The position numbers and the translations under genes were made by a program. The notes under the pieces were generated by a model that was not told the DNA's origin, made no database searches, and was given only the letters and a program-made list of their open reading frames with translations. A DNA stretch of 64,000 bases from the NCBI RefSeq assembly GCF_003668875.1, contig NZ_RAWM01000010.1, forward strand, positions 1 through 64,000, given 5' to 3'. Numbering within the stretch: position 1 is the first letter of the stretch; every line of letters begins with the position of its first letter. The stretch is from Corallococcus interemptor (GTDB lineage: Bacteria; Myxococcota; Myxococcia; Myxococcales; Myxococcaceae). This document shows positions 33,872 to 42,030 of the stretch, in pieces.

Positions 33872-34435
33872 ATGTGGCTCGTTATTTCACTGGCGATGGC
33901 GGTCACGGGCGCATCAATGGCGCCATTTTGCCTAAGACTTCATTGCACCGGCCTATGGCTGGGAAAGGTTCTTGTCGATCCAATTGTCAGCAAAGCCATG
34001 CCGAACGGCCTCCAAAATGCAGTTACTGACGGTTGGCCAAGCACCCTTGTAGCAGGGGTCAATATCTTCAGATTCGTAGCTTTGGGAGTTGCGCTCATGC
34101 ACGCATGGTGGGCGCCCATAGTGGTCTTTATCTTGGGCTCGTGGACGTCCTCATTAATCTCACGGACGCAACTGGTGCCGATCGCACTAGAGCGATACAT
34201 CCGTATCTTTGTAGTCCACGCACAGCGACGCGGTGAACAGTTCAGTCATCGGGGTGATCTAGAGCGGGCTCAACTCACCGCAGATTTAGCAAGCTCTCTT
34301 GAAGAAATATTAATGCTGTACCTTGGACAGGGGGTGGAAGCCCCAGATTTCGCTTCCGCTCGAGAGGCGCCATTCGGAGATGCGAGCTATCTGTTACGGC
34401 ACGCTGCTGACAGAGGGCACGCCATGCCCATGTAG
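33872..34435 (+). CDS. Hypothetical membrane protein in a lower-G+C patch
   Basis: A 187-residue frame with two or three hydrophobic spans (MWLVISLAMAVTGASMAPF, FVALGVALMHAWWAPIVVFILG) and a charged C-terminal half (RRGEQFSHRGDLERAQLTADLASSLEE). It is divergent from the other unknown membrane protein across 295 bp in which I see nothing else. The start ATG 33872 has only a weak GAGAG before it. Its base composition is also lower in G+C than the rest of the window. It may be a real acquired gene or a degraded one; no family is recognised. Confidence 0.5.
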   Translation: MWLVISLAMAVTGASMAPFCLRLHCTGLWLGKVLVDPIVSKAMPNGLQNAVTDGWPSTLVAGVNIFRFVALGVALMHAWWAPIVVFILGSWTSSLISRTQLVPIALERYIRIFVVHAQRRGEQFSHRGDLERAQLTADLASSLEEILMLYLGQGVEAPDFASAREAPFGDASYLLRHAADRGHAMPM

Positions 34436-34591
34436 TTGGCCTGCGGTAGATGCCACTACGATGCTGGGTGACTGACCAAGGATACAGCACATCCGGATGA
34501 CTGAATTGCGAGTGGACCCGGGCACGAACCTGGACGTTTTCCGACTAATGAAAGAGGGCTCGACTCGAATTGGAGAGAGCGTCTCTGCCAT

Positions 34592-35791
34592 CTAACCCCG
34601 GTCCTCCTCGTCCGCCTCATCCAGCCCCTCCGGCGACTCCAGGAGCCGCCGGGCCCGCTCCATCATCTCCACGACGATCTGCCCGGCGGGCTGCACGGTG
34701 TCGATGCGCGCCATGCTCGCGCCTCCCGCCGGGAGGCTCATCTCCTCCAGGTCTCCCTGCGTGTCCGGCGTGGGCAGGAAGGAGCTGAACTTCGGCATCA
34801 CGTACGTCACGTCCAGCACGCCCGGGAACAGCCGCGTCGTCCCGATGGGTTCTGACGCTTCCGTCCGCGGCGCGCTCGACTCGCGCCCTGCCCACTCGCG
34901 CACCACGCGGTTGCGGATCACCCGCATGCGCTTGCCCGGCCACTCCGGGCCGAACAGCGTCGTCATCGCCGTGTCCCCCGCGTCCCCGTCCACCAGCCGC
35001 TGCTTGTAGAGCGGATGCGCGTACGCCTCCACCGACGCCACCAGCCGCGTGCCCACCCAGACGCCGTCCGCGCCGTGATGCAGCGCTCGCGCCGCGCTCA
35101 GGCCATCCGCGATGCCTCCCGCCGCCAGCACCGGCACCGCGTCCGACAGCCCCCGGAACTCCTTCACCAACGCCAACGTCGGCGTGCTGCCCAGGTTGCG
35201 CCCGCCCGCCTGCCGCCCCTGCGCGATGAGCCCCTGTGCACCGGCGTCCAGGGCCTGCCTCGCCAGCTCCACCGTGCCTGCCTGCACCCAGACCCGCGTC
35301 CCCGCCGCCTGCAGCGCTTGAATCCACTCGCGCGGCGGCAGGTCCCAGTGGAACACCACCACCGGCACCTTCGCCGCGATGCAGGTGTCCACGTGGTCCC
35401 GCGTCGTGAAGCCGTGTGGCTCCAGCCGGTCCATGATGAAGTCCACGCCATAGGGCCGCCGCGTGCCCGCCTGGATGGCCTTCAGCCGCGTCTCCAGCAC
35501 GCCCGGCGGCTCCGGCGCCGTGCCCAGCATTCCCAGGCCGCCCGCCTCCGACACCGCCACCACCAGCGGCGGCAAGGACACGAACGCCATCCCCGCTCCG
35601 ACGAAGGGATAGTGGATGCCCAGCTCGCGCGTCAGCCGCGTCCGCAGCGTGTTGCCTTCCAGGACGTAGATGGGCTTCGGCTTCGGGCCATCTTCCAGGC
35701 CCGCGGCATCGGACTCGCCGTCCGCCAGCGGCGCCTCGTCCTCGGAGGTGCCGGAGGGCTGGCCGGGTCGTCCGTCGTTCGCGCCGTTCAT
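34592..35791 (-). CDS. Nitronate monooxygenase (NPD family, FMN)
   Basis: A 399-residue protein. After a 45-residue acidic, Pro-rich N-terminal stretch it has the NPD barrel: LTRELGIHYPFVGAGMAF, AVSEAGGLGMLG, AQGRQAGGRNLG, PVLAAGGIADGLSAARALHHGADGVWVGTRLVAS. These are the FMN-binding motifs of nitronate monooxygenases, which oxidise alkyl nitronates to carbonyl compounds and nitrite. The His of HxGG in classical class I enzymes is not obvious, so the substrate may differ (some relatives are enoyl reductase-like). ATG 35791 is chosen over ATG 35830 because GGGAG lies just upstream. Its long acidic N-terminus is unusual for the family. Confidence 0.88.
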   Translation of the reverse strand: MNGANDGRPGQPSGTSEDEAPLADGESDAAGLEDGPKPKPIYVLEGNTLRTRLTRELGIHYPFVGAGMAFVSLPPLVVAVSEAGGLGMLGTAPEPPGVLETRLKAIQAGTRRPYGVDFIMDRLEPHGFTTRDHVDTCIAAKVPVVVFHWDLPPREWIQALQAAGTRVWVQAGTVELARQALDAGAQGLIAQGRQAGGRNLGSTPTLALVKEFRGLSDAVPVLAAGGIADGLSAARALHHGADGVWVGTRLVASVEAYAHPLYKQRLVDGDAGDTAMTTLFGPEWPGKRMRVIRNRVVREWAGRESSAPRTEASEPIGTTRLFPGVLDVTYVMPKFSSFLPTPDTQGDLEEMSLPAGGASMARIDTVQPAGQIVVEMMERARRLLESPEGLDEADEEDRG

Positions 35792-35900
35792 CGCGTCTCC
35801 CGATTGGATGCTGACGTACCGAGCCTTCAAGATTAGCAGCGCCGCCCCCCGAGTCAGCCGCGGCCGGGCGGGGCCGTGCTCACTGGCCAGCAGAGCGGCC

Positions 35901-36728
35901 TCACTCCTCCGGGATGAGGCCCCCGGGTCCCAGCATCGCGTCCGTCAACACCCGCCCCCGGCCCAGCCTCCGTGTCAGGGGCCGGTAACGCCGCGAGACC
36001 AGGGGGCTCAACCGGAACGGCAGCTTCCGCTCCCGCTCCACCTGACGGGCCCGCTCCACCAGCGCCTCGCGCGTCAGCCGCAGCGGCCCCTCCAGCCCCA
36101 CCAGGATGCGGTTGGTACTGGTGGGCACCTCGAACACGGACAGCCCGTGGAAGCTCACCTGGTAGGTGCGCACCATCGCATCGAAGTGCGGGTTCGCCGC
36201 CGACTCCCAGACGTTGCTCACCACCGCGCCGCCCCGGGACAGCCTCGAGCGCACCGCGCCCAGGAACTCGCGCGTGGCCAGGTGGCCGGGAATCTGCTCC
36301 GCCCCGTACGCATCCAGGAAGATGAGGTCGTAGGGCGGCCCGTCCTCTTCGATGAACGCCCGCCCGTCCGCCACGTGCGTTCGCAGGAGCGCGTCCTCCT
36401 GGAAGCCGCAATACATCTTCGCGGCGTCCACCACCGCCGCGTCCAACTCCACCACGTCGATGTGCGTGTCCGGCAGCACCGCGCGCAGGAACATGGGGAT
36501 GGCGCCGCCACCCAACCCGATGGCGAGGATGTTCTCCGGCCGGGGGACGAAGGCCAGCGCCACCATGGACATGCGGGTGTACGGCAGCTCCAGCCGCAGC
36601 GGCTCGCCGGGCCACACCACGCTCTGGCGCGCGCCCCCGTCGCCAAAGCGCAGGGAGCGGCGTCCTTCCGCGTCCTCGGTGACGATGACGGGCCCGGCGC
36701 CGTCATCGCATTCGTCCTCGACCGCCAG
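35901..36728 (-). CDS. Spermidine-synthase-like methyltransferase-fold protein, probably starting at CTG
   Basis: A protein of about 275 residues of the spermidine synthase superfamily. ILAIGLGGGAIPMFLRAVLP and DVVELDAAVVDAAKMYCGF are the Rossmann motif I and acidic strand; DLIFLDAYGAEQIPGHLATREFL follows, with the DAY motif. Key residues for a polyamine site are only partly visible, so another small molecule is possible. The family-like N-terminus (GPVIVTEDAEGRRSLRFGDGG) lies upstream of the first in-frame GTG (36623), and no ATG is available between the preceding TAG (36741) and that point. A CTG at 36728 has GGGAG eight bases upstream and would include the whole domain. It is the third gene of the RTX operon. 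Confidence 0.72.
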   Translation of the reverse strand: MAVEDECDDGAGPVIVTEDAEGRRSLRFGDGGARQSVVWPGEPLRLELPYTRMSMVALAFVPRPENILAIGLGGGAIPMFLRAVLPDTHIDVVELDAAVVDAAKMYCGFQEDALLRTHVADGRAFIEEDGPPYDLIFLDAYGAEQIPGHLATREFLGAVRSRLSRGGAVVSNVWESAANPHFDAMVRTYQVSFHGLSVFEVPTSTNRILVGLEGPLRLTREALVERARQVERERKLPFRLSPLVSRRYRPLTRRLGRGRVLTDAMLGPGGLIPEE

Positions 36729-36740
36729 GGCCCGGGCTCC

Positions 36741-37406
36741 CTACTTCGCGCCCGTCACCGGCAGGGGCCCGCTGTCCAGCACCCGCTGCGCCGTCACGGC
36801 CGGCCCGTACTGCGGCGTCTGGATGGGCGTGCCCTGCGAGTCCTTCCCCTGGCTCAGCGCGATGGCGTCCGCGTCCGGCAGGTAGCCCACGCGCAGGGAC
36901 ACCTCGCGCACGGCGGACAGCTCCCGCGTCTCCTCCGGGCCCGTGGGGTACGGCAGCGCGGTGCGCAGGGGCAGCGGCACCACCGCGCGGCGGTTCGCCG
37001 TGGCGCCCGGCTCCACGCGGGTGACCGCGGGCACCTCCGGGGCCTCCACCGCCAGGTCCTCCGGCACCGGCAAGAGCAGCCGCGACAGCACCACCTTGCC
37101 GCCGGACAGGTCCACGTAGGCCCGCTCGGGCGCCAGCGTGAGGTGGCCGCTGAAGCCCACGTCCCACAGGCCGTCCAGCAGCAGCACGGCCTTCGGCGTC
37201 CGGTTGTGCACCGCGTAGGTGACGGCGAGCGTGTCCGCCTCGCGCGCCACCGATTCCACCTTCAGCTCCACGTCCGCCTGGGCCACGCGCTGTCCTCCTG
37301 GGTCCGCTGGGGTTGCCACGGGCCGCTCCGGCGCCCGCGCACACCCCACGATGAGCGCCAGCGCCATGATGGCACCCGCGCGGCGGAAGTTCCTCATCCC
37401 CCGCAT
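36741..37406 (-). CDS. Lipoprotein with LEA14/WHy-like domain
   Basis: A 221-residue lipoprotein (lipobox LIVGC near residue 22). The mature part is beta-rich with alternating hydrophobic strands (LAVTYAVHNRTPKAVLLLDGLWDVGFSG) like LEA14/WHy-type domains. It starts at ATG 37406, one base after the TAG of the RTX-type gene (TAGGATG), so translation is likely coupled; ATG 37397 is an alternative. Its own TAG is 12 bp before the probable CTG start of the next gene. No enzymatic motif is visible. It may help fold or anchor the RTX protein, but this is inference from position only. Confidence 0.75.
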   Translation of the reverse strand: MRGMRNFRRAGAIMALALIVGCARAPERPVATPADPGGQRVAQADVELKVESVAREADTLAVTYAVHNRTPKAVLLLDGLWDVGFSGHLTLAPERAYVDLSGGKVVLSRLLLPVPEDLAVEAPEVPAVTRVEPGATANRRAVVPLPLRTALPYPTGPEETRELSAVREVSLRVGYLPDADAIALSQGKDSQGTPIQTPQYGPAVTAQRVLDSGPLPVTGAK

Positions 37407-37407
37407 C

Positions 37408-38922
37408 CTAGTAGCGCGGACGCGTGGGCAGGTTCAGATCGTCGCGCAGGACGTTCTCTCCGGGACGGCCGGGCTGCACCACGTCCGGCGTGGACGGGTC
37501 CTGGTCCAGGTCGATGGGCAGGCCCACCGCGGAGGGCTCCAGGTTGCGCGTGCCGTTCTTGGAGCCCAGCGCCAGCGTGCCGTTGTTCATGTCCGACGCG
37601 TGCACCAGCTCGTGGAACAGGCCGACGACGGGCGGGCGGTTCATCCACTCCTCGCCGCCCAGCGAGATGCGCGTGGTGTTGTAGTTCACCTGCGCGTCCG
37701 TGCCCTTGCCCGGCGTGCCGTCCGCGTTCATGAAGCCGTCGTTGAAGTTCGTGCCGCCCGCGCTGTTGCCGCCGGACGTCTCGCGGATGACCGTCTTCTT
37801 GCCGCTCTTGTCCAGCGTGCCCAGCAGCTCCTGGCCCGAGGGCAGCGAGCGCATCGCGTCCAGGTCCGACTGCACGCGCGCCTGGAACTCCGCGCTGCCC
37901 GTCACGGAGACGGAGGAGCCGCGCTGGTCCGCGTTCGACATGTCGACGATCTCGCGCTCGGCCTTCTCCGAGTCGGCGGTGGTCTCGTTCTCCTCGACGT
38001 AGAGCTTGTCCGTGCCCGTGCCGCCCGCGACCTTGTCCGTGCCCTCGCCGCCCGCCACCGCGTCGTTGCCCCGGCCGCCGCTCAGCGTGTCGTTGCCGCG
38101 CCCGCCGATGACCTGGTCGTCGCCCTCGCCGCCGTGGGCCCGGTCGTTGCCCGCGCCACCGTCGATGTAGTCCCGGCCCTTGCCGCCGGACACGTAGTCG
38201 TTGCCGTCCAGGCCGTAGAGCACGTCGCGTCCGTCGCCGCCCAGGATGCGGTCATCGCCCGCGCCGCCCTCCAGGTAGTCGTCGCCGTCCTGGCCCTGCA
38301 GCGTGTCCTTCCCTTCGCCACCGATGACGGTGTCGTTGCCCGCGCCGCCGATGAGCGTGTCGTTGCCCTTGCCACCGGTGAGCTTGTCGTCGCCCTCACC
38401 GCCATCCAGCGTGATGTCCTGGGTGACGCTGGCGTCCACGGTGATGGAGTCGTTGCCCGCGCCGCCGTTGATGATGACGCCCTTGGCCTGCTCCGCCGTC
38501 AGCGTCACGGTGTCGCTGCCGGACTTGATGGTCAGCCCGCCGTCCTTGCCCTGGGACACCGTCGCGGTGTTGTTGCCCACGCCCAGGTCCACCACCGTGC
38601 GGCCGTCCGCGTTCGTGCTCACCTGCGGTGCGAGCGCCTTCTGCACGCCCTTGGCGATGCCGCCGATGGCCGAACCCACGGCCGAACCGATACCGGACAG
38701 GAAGCCGCCGCCCTTGTCCTTCTTCAGCGCGGTCTCCGTGGTGCGGACCTCCGAAAGCTGGGGACGCGCGCCCGCGCGGGGCCCCGAGTCGAAGCCGTCC
38801 GACATCCGCTGCGTGACGGCGGCCTTCACCGCGTTGGGCTTCGCGGACGTGGCGGGCGCCTTCACCGGCTGCGAGGACACAGGGGACGAGGGGCGGGCGC
38901 CGGGCTTTCCAATCGTGGTCAT
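37408..38922 (-). CDS. RTX-repeat protein with NleD/M91-like zinc protease motif
   Basis: A 504-residue protein without a classical signal peptide. Residues 1-100 are low in complexity and include a Gly/Ala hydrophobic segment (GGGFLSGIGSAVGSAIGG). Residues 152-305 are RTX nonapeptide repeats (GGxGNDxLxG), at least twelve copies, expected to bind calcium and to fold after export. Residues 430-442 carry PPVVGLFHELVHA, the HExxH zinc motif in the sequence context of peptidase family M91 (NleD/HopH1 type effectors, which cleave host kinases). Joining RTX repeats to an M91-like catalytic region points to a secreted toxin or predation factor. No type I secretion genes are next to it. ATG 38922 has GGGAG seven bases upstream. 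Substrate and activity are inferred. Confidence 0.85.
   Translation of the reverse strand: MTTIGKPGARPSSPVSSQPVKAPATSAKPNAVKAAVTQRMSDGFDSGPRAGARPQLSEVRTTETALKKDKGGGFLSGIGSAVGSAIGGIAKGVQKALAPQVSTNADGRTVVDLGVGNNTATVSQGKDGGLTIKSGSDTVTLTAEQAKGVIINGGAGNDSITVDASVTQDITLDGGEGDDKLTGGKGNDTLIGGAGNDTVIGGEGKDTLQGQDGDDYLEGGAGDDRILGGDGRDVLYGLDGNDYVSGGKGRDYIDGGAGNDRAHGGEGDDQVIGGRGNDTLSGGRGNDAVAGGEGTDKVAGGTGTDKLYVEENETTADSEKAEREIVDMSNADQRGSSVSVTGSAEFQARVQSDLDAMRSLPSGQELLGTLDKSGKKTVIRETSGGNSAGGTNFNDGFMNADGTPGKGTDAQVNYNTTRISLGGEEWMNRPPVVGLFHELVHASDMNNGTLALGSKNGTRNLEPSAVGLPIDLDQDPSTPDVVQPGRPGENVLRDDLNLPTRPRY
38008..38469 (-). repeat. RTX calcium-binding nonapeptide repeats
   Basis: This stretch encodes residues 152-305 of the protein: consecutive GGxGxDxUx units such as GGKGNDTLI, GGAGNDTVI, GGEGKDTLQ and GGRGNDTLS. 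Each unit is 27 bp. The DNA repeats are related but not identical, so they are old rather than newly expanded. Confidence 0.9.
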
Positions 38923-39200
38923 GTCGCTTCTCCCAGGTGACGGGGACACCCGGCCGTAAGGTCCCGGCGCCGGGGCGCCAGGGTCGGCCGAACGCCGACA
39001 TTCCAGATTGTCGTCAACGTTCGCGGCCAGTTGCGTCGCACTCCCGGAAACGACACGGCGCGGCACGGAAGCCCTTGGAATCGTTGTGTTTCTCAATTCT
39101 CGATTTCCAGGATCCGAACGGCTCTTTCGTGTATTACGGCTTCACCGCCCCTCCCGCCATTCGCGGGGCAACGGAGGCGGATGACGGGAGGGAGCACCGC

Positions 39201-39746
39201 ATGAAGCTGAAGACGTTGCTGTCCGCCGGGGTGGCGCTGGCCGCCGCGGCGTGGGCTGGACCGGGAGTGGCGGCCACGGCGAACGGCCCCATCTGCGACA
39301 CGGCGGCCTACGTGAACTCGACCACGTATTACGGCTGCACCGGGAGCAGCCACACGGCGCTGGATATCGGGAACGGCACCTGCGGCGAGTGGAACCACCG
39401 CGGCATGCTGGTGGGCAACTACTCCTATTACTACTACGGCGGCTGCGCGGCGGCCTGCTACGGCTCCACCTGCAACGGCGGCGCGGGCAACTACTACGTG
39501 GTGTCCGGCGCGAACGGCTGGGACTTCCGCCAGCTGCACATCTACGCCAACGTCAGCGCCGGCACGAAGACGTGTGACCGCTGCGCGCTGGGCCTGGTGG
39601 GCGGCACGGGCAACGCCACCGGCCCGCACGTGCACGCGGACAACCGCCAGTACGGCACGCGCAAGTCGGCCTGGTACACCAGCGTCGGCACCACTTGCGG
39701 CACCAACGCCTACTGCAACAACCGGCTGGGCGTTCCCACGCTGTAG
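39201..39746 (+). CDS. Secreted M23-type (LasA/lysostaphin-like) zinc peptidase
   Basis: A 181-residue exported protein (signal peptide MKLKTLLSAGVALAAAAWA). The mature protein is rich in Tyr, Gly and Cys. HTALDIGNG gives the HxxxD and GPHVHADN the HxH zinc ligand motifs of peptidase family M23, which cuts peptidoglycan cross-bridges or Gly-rich peptides. At least eight Cys in the mature part suggest disulfides, fitting an extracellular enzyme. ATG 39201 follows a perfect GGAGGGAG site. It is divergent from the RTX gene across 278 bp in which I see no other gene. A plausible role is lysis of prey cell walls. A GC-rich hairpin follows the stop. Confidence 0.85.
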   Translation: MKLKTLLSAGVALAAAAWAGPGVAATANGPICDTAAYVNSTTYYGCTGSSHTALDIGNGTCGEWNHRGMLVGNYSYYYYGGCAAACYGSTCNGGAGNYYVVSGANGWDFRQLHIYANVSAGTKTCDRCALGLVGGTGNATGPHVHADNRQYGTRKSAWYTSVGTTCGTNAYCNNRLGVPTL

Positions 39747-39761
39747 CCCGTGCGTGTCCTT

Positions 39762-39791
39762 CCGGGCGGGGGCCGTGCGTGCCCCGCCCGG
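39762..39791 (+). terminator. GC-rich hairpin after the M23 gene
   Basis: CCGGGCGGGGGC (39762-39773) pairs with GCCCCGCCCGG (39781-39791) with one bulged base and a loop of seven bases (CGTGCGT). It is followed by a pyrimidine tract CCTTTCCTCTCCC rather than a pure T run. It begins 15 bp after the stop. Confidence 0.6.
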
Positions 39792-39823
39792 CCTTTCCTC
39801 TCCCGCGTGAGCCTTCTTTCGAC

Positions 39824-40981
39824 ATGACCTCCCGTCCCCTCTTCAAGGTCGCGCTCGCCGGCCTCGTCCTCCTCGTCGCCCTGGGCGTCGTGTGGTGGCG
39901 AGGCGCGGACAGGGCCGATGACGCCGGTCCTCCGCCGCCCGTCGCGGCGACTCCCTCCACGGCCACGGCAAGCAACGCGGCCGTCGCGCCTCCGCCGGCC
40001 GCGCATGCCGGACCGCGCGAGGAGATTCCCCTCCCCGGCTGCTGGGACGGCCTGGCCGCGCTGGACCAATCCGCGACGCTGGAGTCCCTGCACGCCGCCG
40101 TGGCCTCCGCCATCCAGGCGCGTGACACCGCGCTGGTGGCCTACCTCCAGGAGCGCCTGACGGAGCTCGTGGGCAAGGATCCGGACCGGGCGCTGCAACT
40201 GGTGGCGTGGGCGGTGAACGCCGCGCCTCCGGAGCCGGCCATCTACCTGGAGGCCCTGAAGGCCGCGCCCGCCGTGCGCCATCCGCGCGTGACGGAGAAG
40301 CTGCTGGCGGTGGCGGAGAACAAGTCGCTGTTCACGCAGGACCGCGCGGCCGTCCTGGACGCGCTGGAGACGCAGCACCACTTCACGCCGGAGACGCGCG
40401 GCCGCATCAAGGCCATCGCGCTGGATGAGTCCGCGGACTCCGCCGCGTGGGTGGCCACGCGCACGCTGGGCCGGGTCATGAAGGAGGACTACGAGCGCAC
40501 CGGCACCTATGCGCCGTACTGGAAGGACCTGCTGGACATCGGCACCACGTCGGACGACACGGCGGTGCGGCTGCTCGCGCTGGAGATGCCGTCGTACTCC
40601 AACCCGCTGCTCGACTCGGACTCCATCGACACGCTGGCGAAGGTGATGCGCACCGACAAGGAGCGCGACGTGCGCGAGATGGCCGCCTTCCGGCTCGCCG
40701 TCACGGAAGACCCTCAGAAGGCCCTGGCCGCGTACCGCGCCGCCTTCGATGGCGAACACGATTTGTGCGTGCGCTGGGCCTTCCTGCGCTTCGCGGTGCG
40801 CGCGGCCGGCGCGGATGCGCTGCCCCTGGTGGAGGAGTTCGCGCGCAAGGACCCGCGCCTGCGGCAGGACTACCTGGACTTCAAGGCGCTGTACGCCAGC
40901 GGCACGACGGACTTCGCGCGCATCTGGATGGGCAAGAAGGAACACCACGACTGCGTGGTCGAGGAAGGAGCGCCGCACTGA
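39824..40981 (+). CDS. Membrane-anchored HEAT-repeat-like protein
   Basis: A 385-residue protein with a single N-terminal membrane anchor (LFKVALAGLVLLVALGVVWWRG, residues 5-26), a Pro/Ala-rich linker to residue 65, and a helical domain of paired helices (AALDQSATLESLHAAVASAIQARDTALVAYL, AVLDALETQHHFTPETRGRIKAIALD, DTLAKVMRTDKERDVREMAAFRLAV), typical of HEAT/Armadillo-type repeats. A WDG/GCWDG motif starts the domain. The stop TGA overlaps the ATG of the next gene by one base (TGATG), so the two are coupled. I do not know the function; a scaffold role is likely. Confidence 0.78.
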   Translation: MTSRPLFKVALAGLVLLVALGVVWWRGADRADDAGPPPPVAATPSTATASNAAVAPPPAAHAGPREEIPLPGCWDGLAALDQSATLESLHAAVASAIQARDTALVAYLQERLTELVGKDPDRALQLVAWAVNAAPPEPAIYLEALKAAPAVRHPRVTEKLLAVAENKSLFTQDRAAVLDALETQHHFTPETRGRIKAIALDESADSAAWVATRTLGRVMKEDYERTGTYAPYWKDLLDIGTTSDDTAVRLLALEMPSYSNPLLDSDSIDTLAKVMRTDKERDVREMAAFRLAVTEDPQKALAAYRAAFDGEHDLCVRWAFLRFAVRAAGADALPLVEEFARKDPRLRQDYLDFKALYASGTTDFARIWMGKKEHHDCVVEEGAPH

Positions 40982-41946
40982 TGGGCCCGCGATTGCTTTG
41001 GCTGTCACTGCTGCCCGGCCTGGCGCTGGCGCAGGGCGCCCCCCTCCCCGTCCCCACCAAGACGGCCTGCACGGTGGAGGGCATGCTGGACGAGGTGCGC
41101 GTGGCCATGAAGACGGGCTCGCCCGCGTACCGGAAGTACGCGCGGCTGCGCCTGAAGGAGGCCGCCATCGCGATGCCGCCGGAGGCCCTGGGCCGCGCGG
41201 TGAGCGAGGAGCGCGACCCCGCCGTGCTGGAGGCCGTGGGCGCCGCGCTGGCCACCAAGGCGAGCAACGCGCAGAAGCCGGAGCTGCTCCAGCCGCTGCT
41301 CTCCCGCGCGAGCCAGGACGCGGACCCCGGCCTGCGCGCCGCCGCCGTGCGCGCGCTCCAGGGTTCGCCGTCCGTGGAGTTCATGGCGAAGAACGGCGAC
41401 GTCGTCACCTACGAGCAGCTGGTGCGCGACAGCTCCCCGGAGGTCCGCAAGGCCGTGGTGGAGAACCTGGTGACGGAGAGCTCCGGCATCTACTTCGGCC
41501 ACAACCCGGAGCTGGCCGAAGCGGCGGTGAAGGTCGCCGCGGCCTCGGGCGACCCGGCGGTGGCGTCGCGCCTGCTGGGTGAGGTCTCCATGGAGGCCGC
41601 GAGCCCGGAGGTGGTGCGCAAGCTCACCGGGCAGCTGCGCTCGGAGGACGCGGGCCTGCGCGCGGCGGCGGCCAAGGCGCTGGGCGGCGTGCCGGGCTCC
41701 GAGTCCGCGGGCGCGCGCCGCTCGCTCACCTCGCTGTACCGGAGCGACAGCGACCTGGCGGTGCGCAAGGCGTCGCTGGAGGGCATCGCGCGGCTGGGCC
41801 AGGCCCAGTCCCGCCCGGTCCTGGAGTCGCTGCGCGGCGTGGACAAGCGCCTGGATCCGGAGCTCGACGCGTGGCTGTCCGCGCTCCAGAAGAACCTCCA
41901 GGAGTGGCACCTCATCCTGCGGGAGAAGCAGCGCCTGTCGCCCTGA
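40981..41946 (+). CDS. Exported HEAT-repeat protein
   Basis: A 321-residue protein with a signal peptide (MGPRLLWLSLLPGLALA). The rest is a run of HEAT-like helical pairs, for example PAVLEAVGAALATKASNAQKP, PGLRAAAVRALQGSP, PEVRKAVVENLVTES, AGLRAAAAKALGGVPGSES and LAVRKASLEGIARLGQAQS. It begins one base inside the stop of the preceding HEAT-type gene, which implies joint translation and a shared complex in the periplasm or at the inner membrane. No enzymatic motif is present. The ZIP transporter starts 84 bp downstream on the same strand. Confidence 0.82.
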   Translation: MGPRLLWLSLLPGLALAQGAPLPVPTKTACTVEGMLDEVRVAMKTGSPAYRKYARLRLKEAAIAMPPEALGRAVSEERDPAVLEAVGAALATKASNAQKPELLQPLLSRASQDADPGLRAAAVRALQGSPSVEFMAKNGDVVTYEQLVRDSSPEVRKAVVENLVTESSGIYFGHNPELAEAAVKVAAASGDPAVASRLLGEVSMEAASPEVVRKLTGQLRSEDAGLRAAAAKALGGVPGSESAGARRSLTSLYRSDSDLAVRKASLEGIARLGQAQSRPVLESLRGVDKRLDPELDAWLSALQKNLQEWHLILREKQRLSP

Positions 41947-42030
41947 GTGCGTGCTGGCGGGCAGCCCTCGCGCCCGGCTTCGCCCAAAAAGGTGGCCGGG
42001 CGGTGGGGAGTGGGACAGGTTGGGGGGGCC

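Noticed and set aside
34497..34595. A 32-residue plus-strand frame starting MTELRVDPGTNLDVFRLMKE
   Set aside because: It is short, has no ribosome site, and I cannot match it to a family; it may be a remnant but the evidence is too thin.
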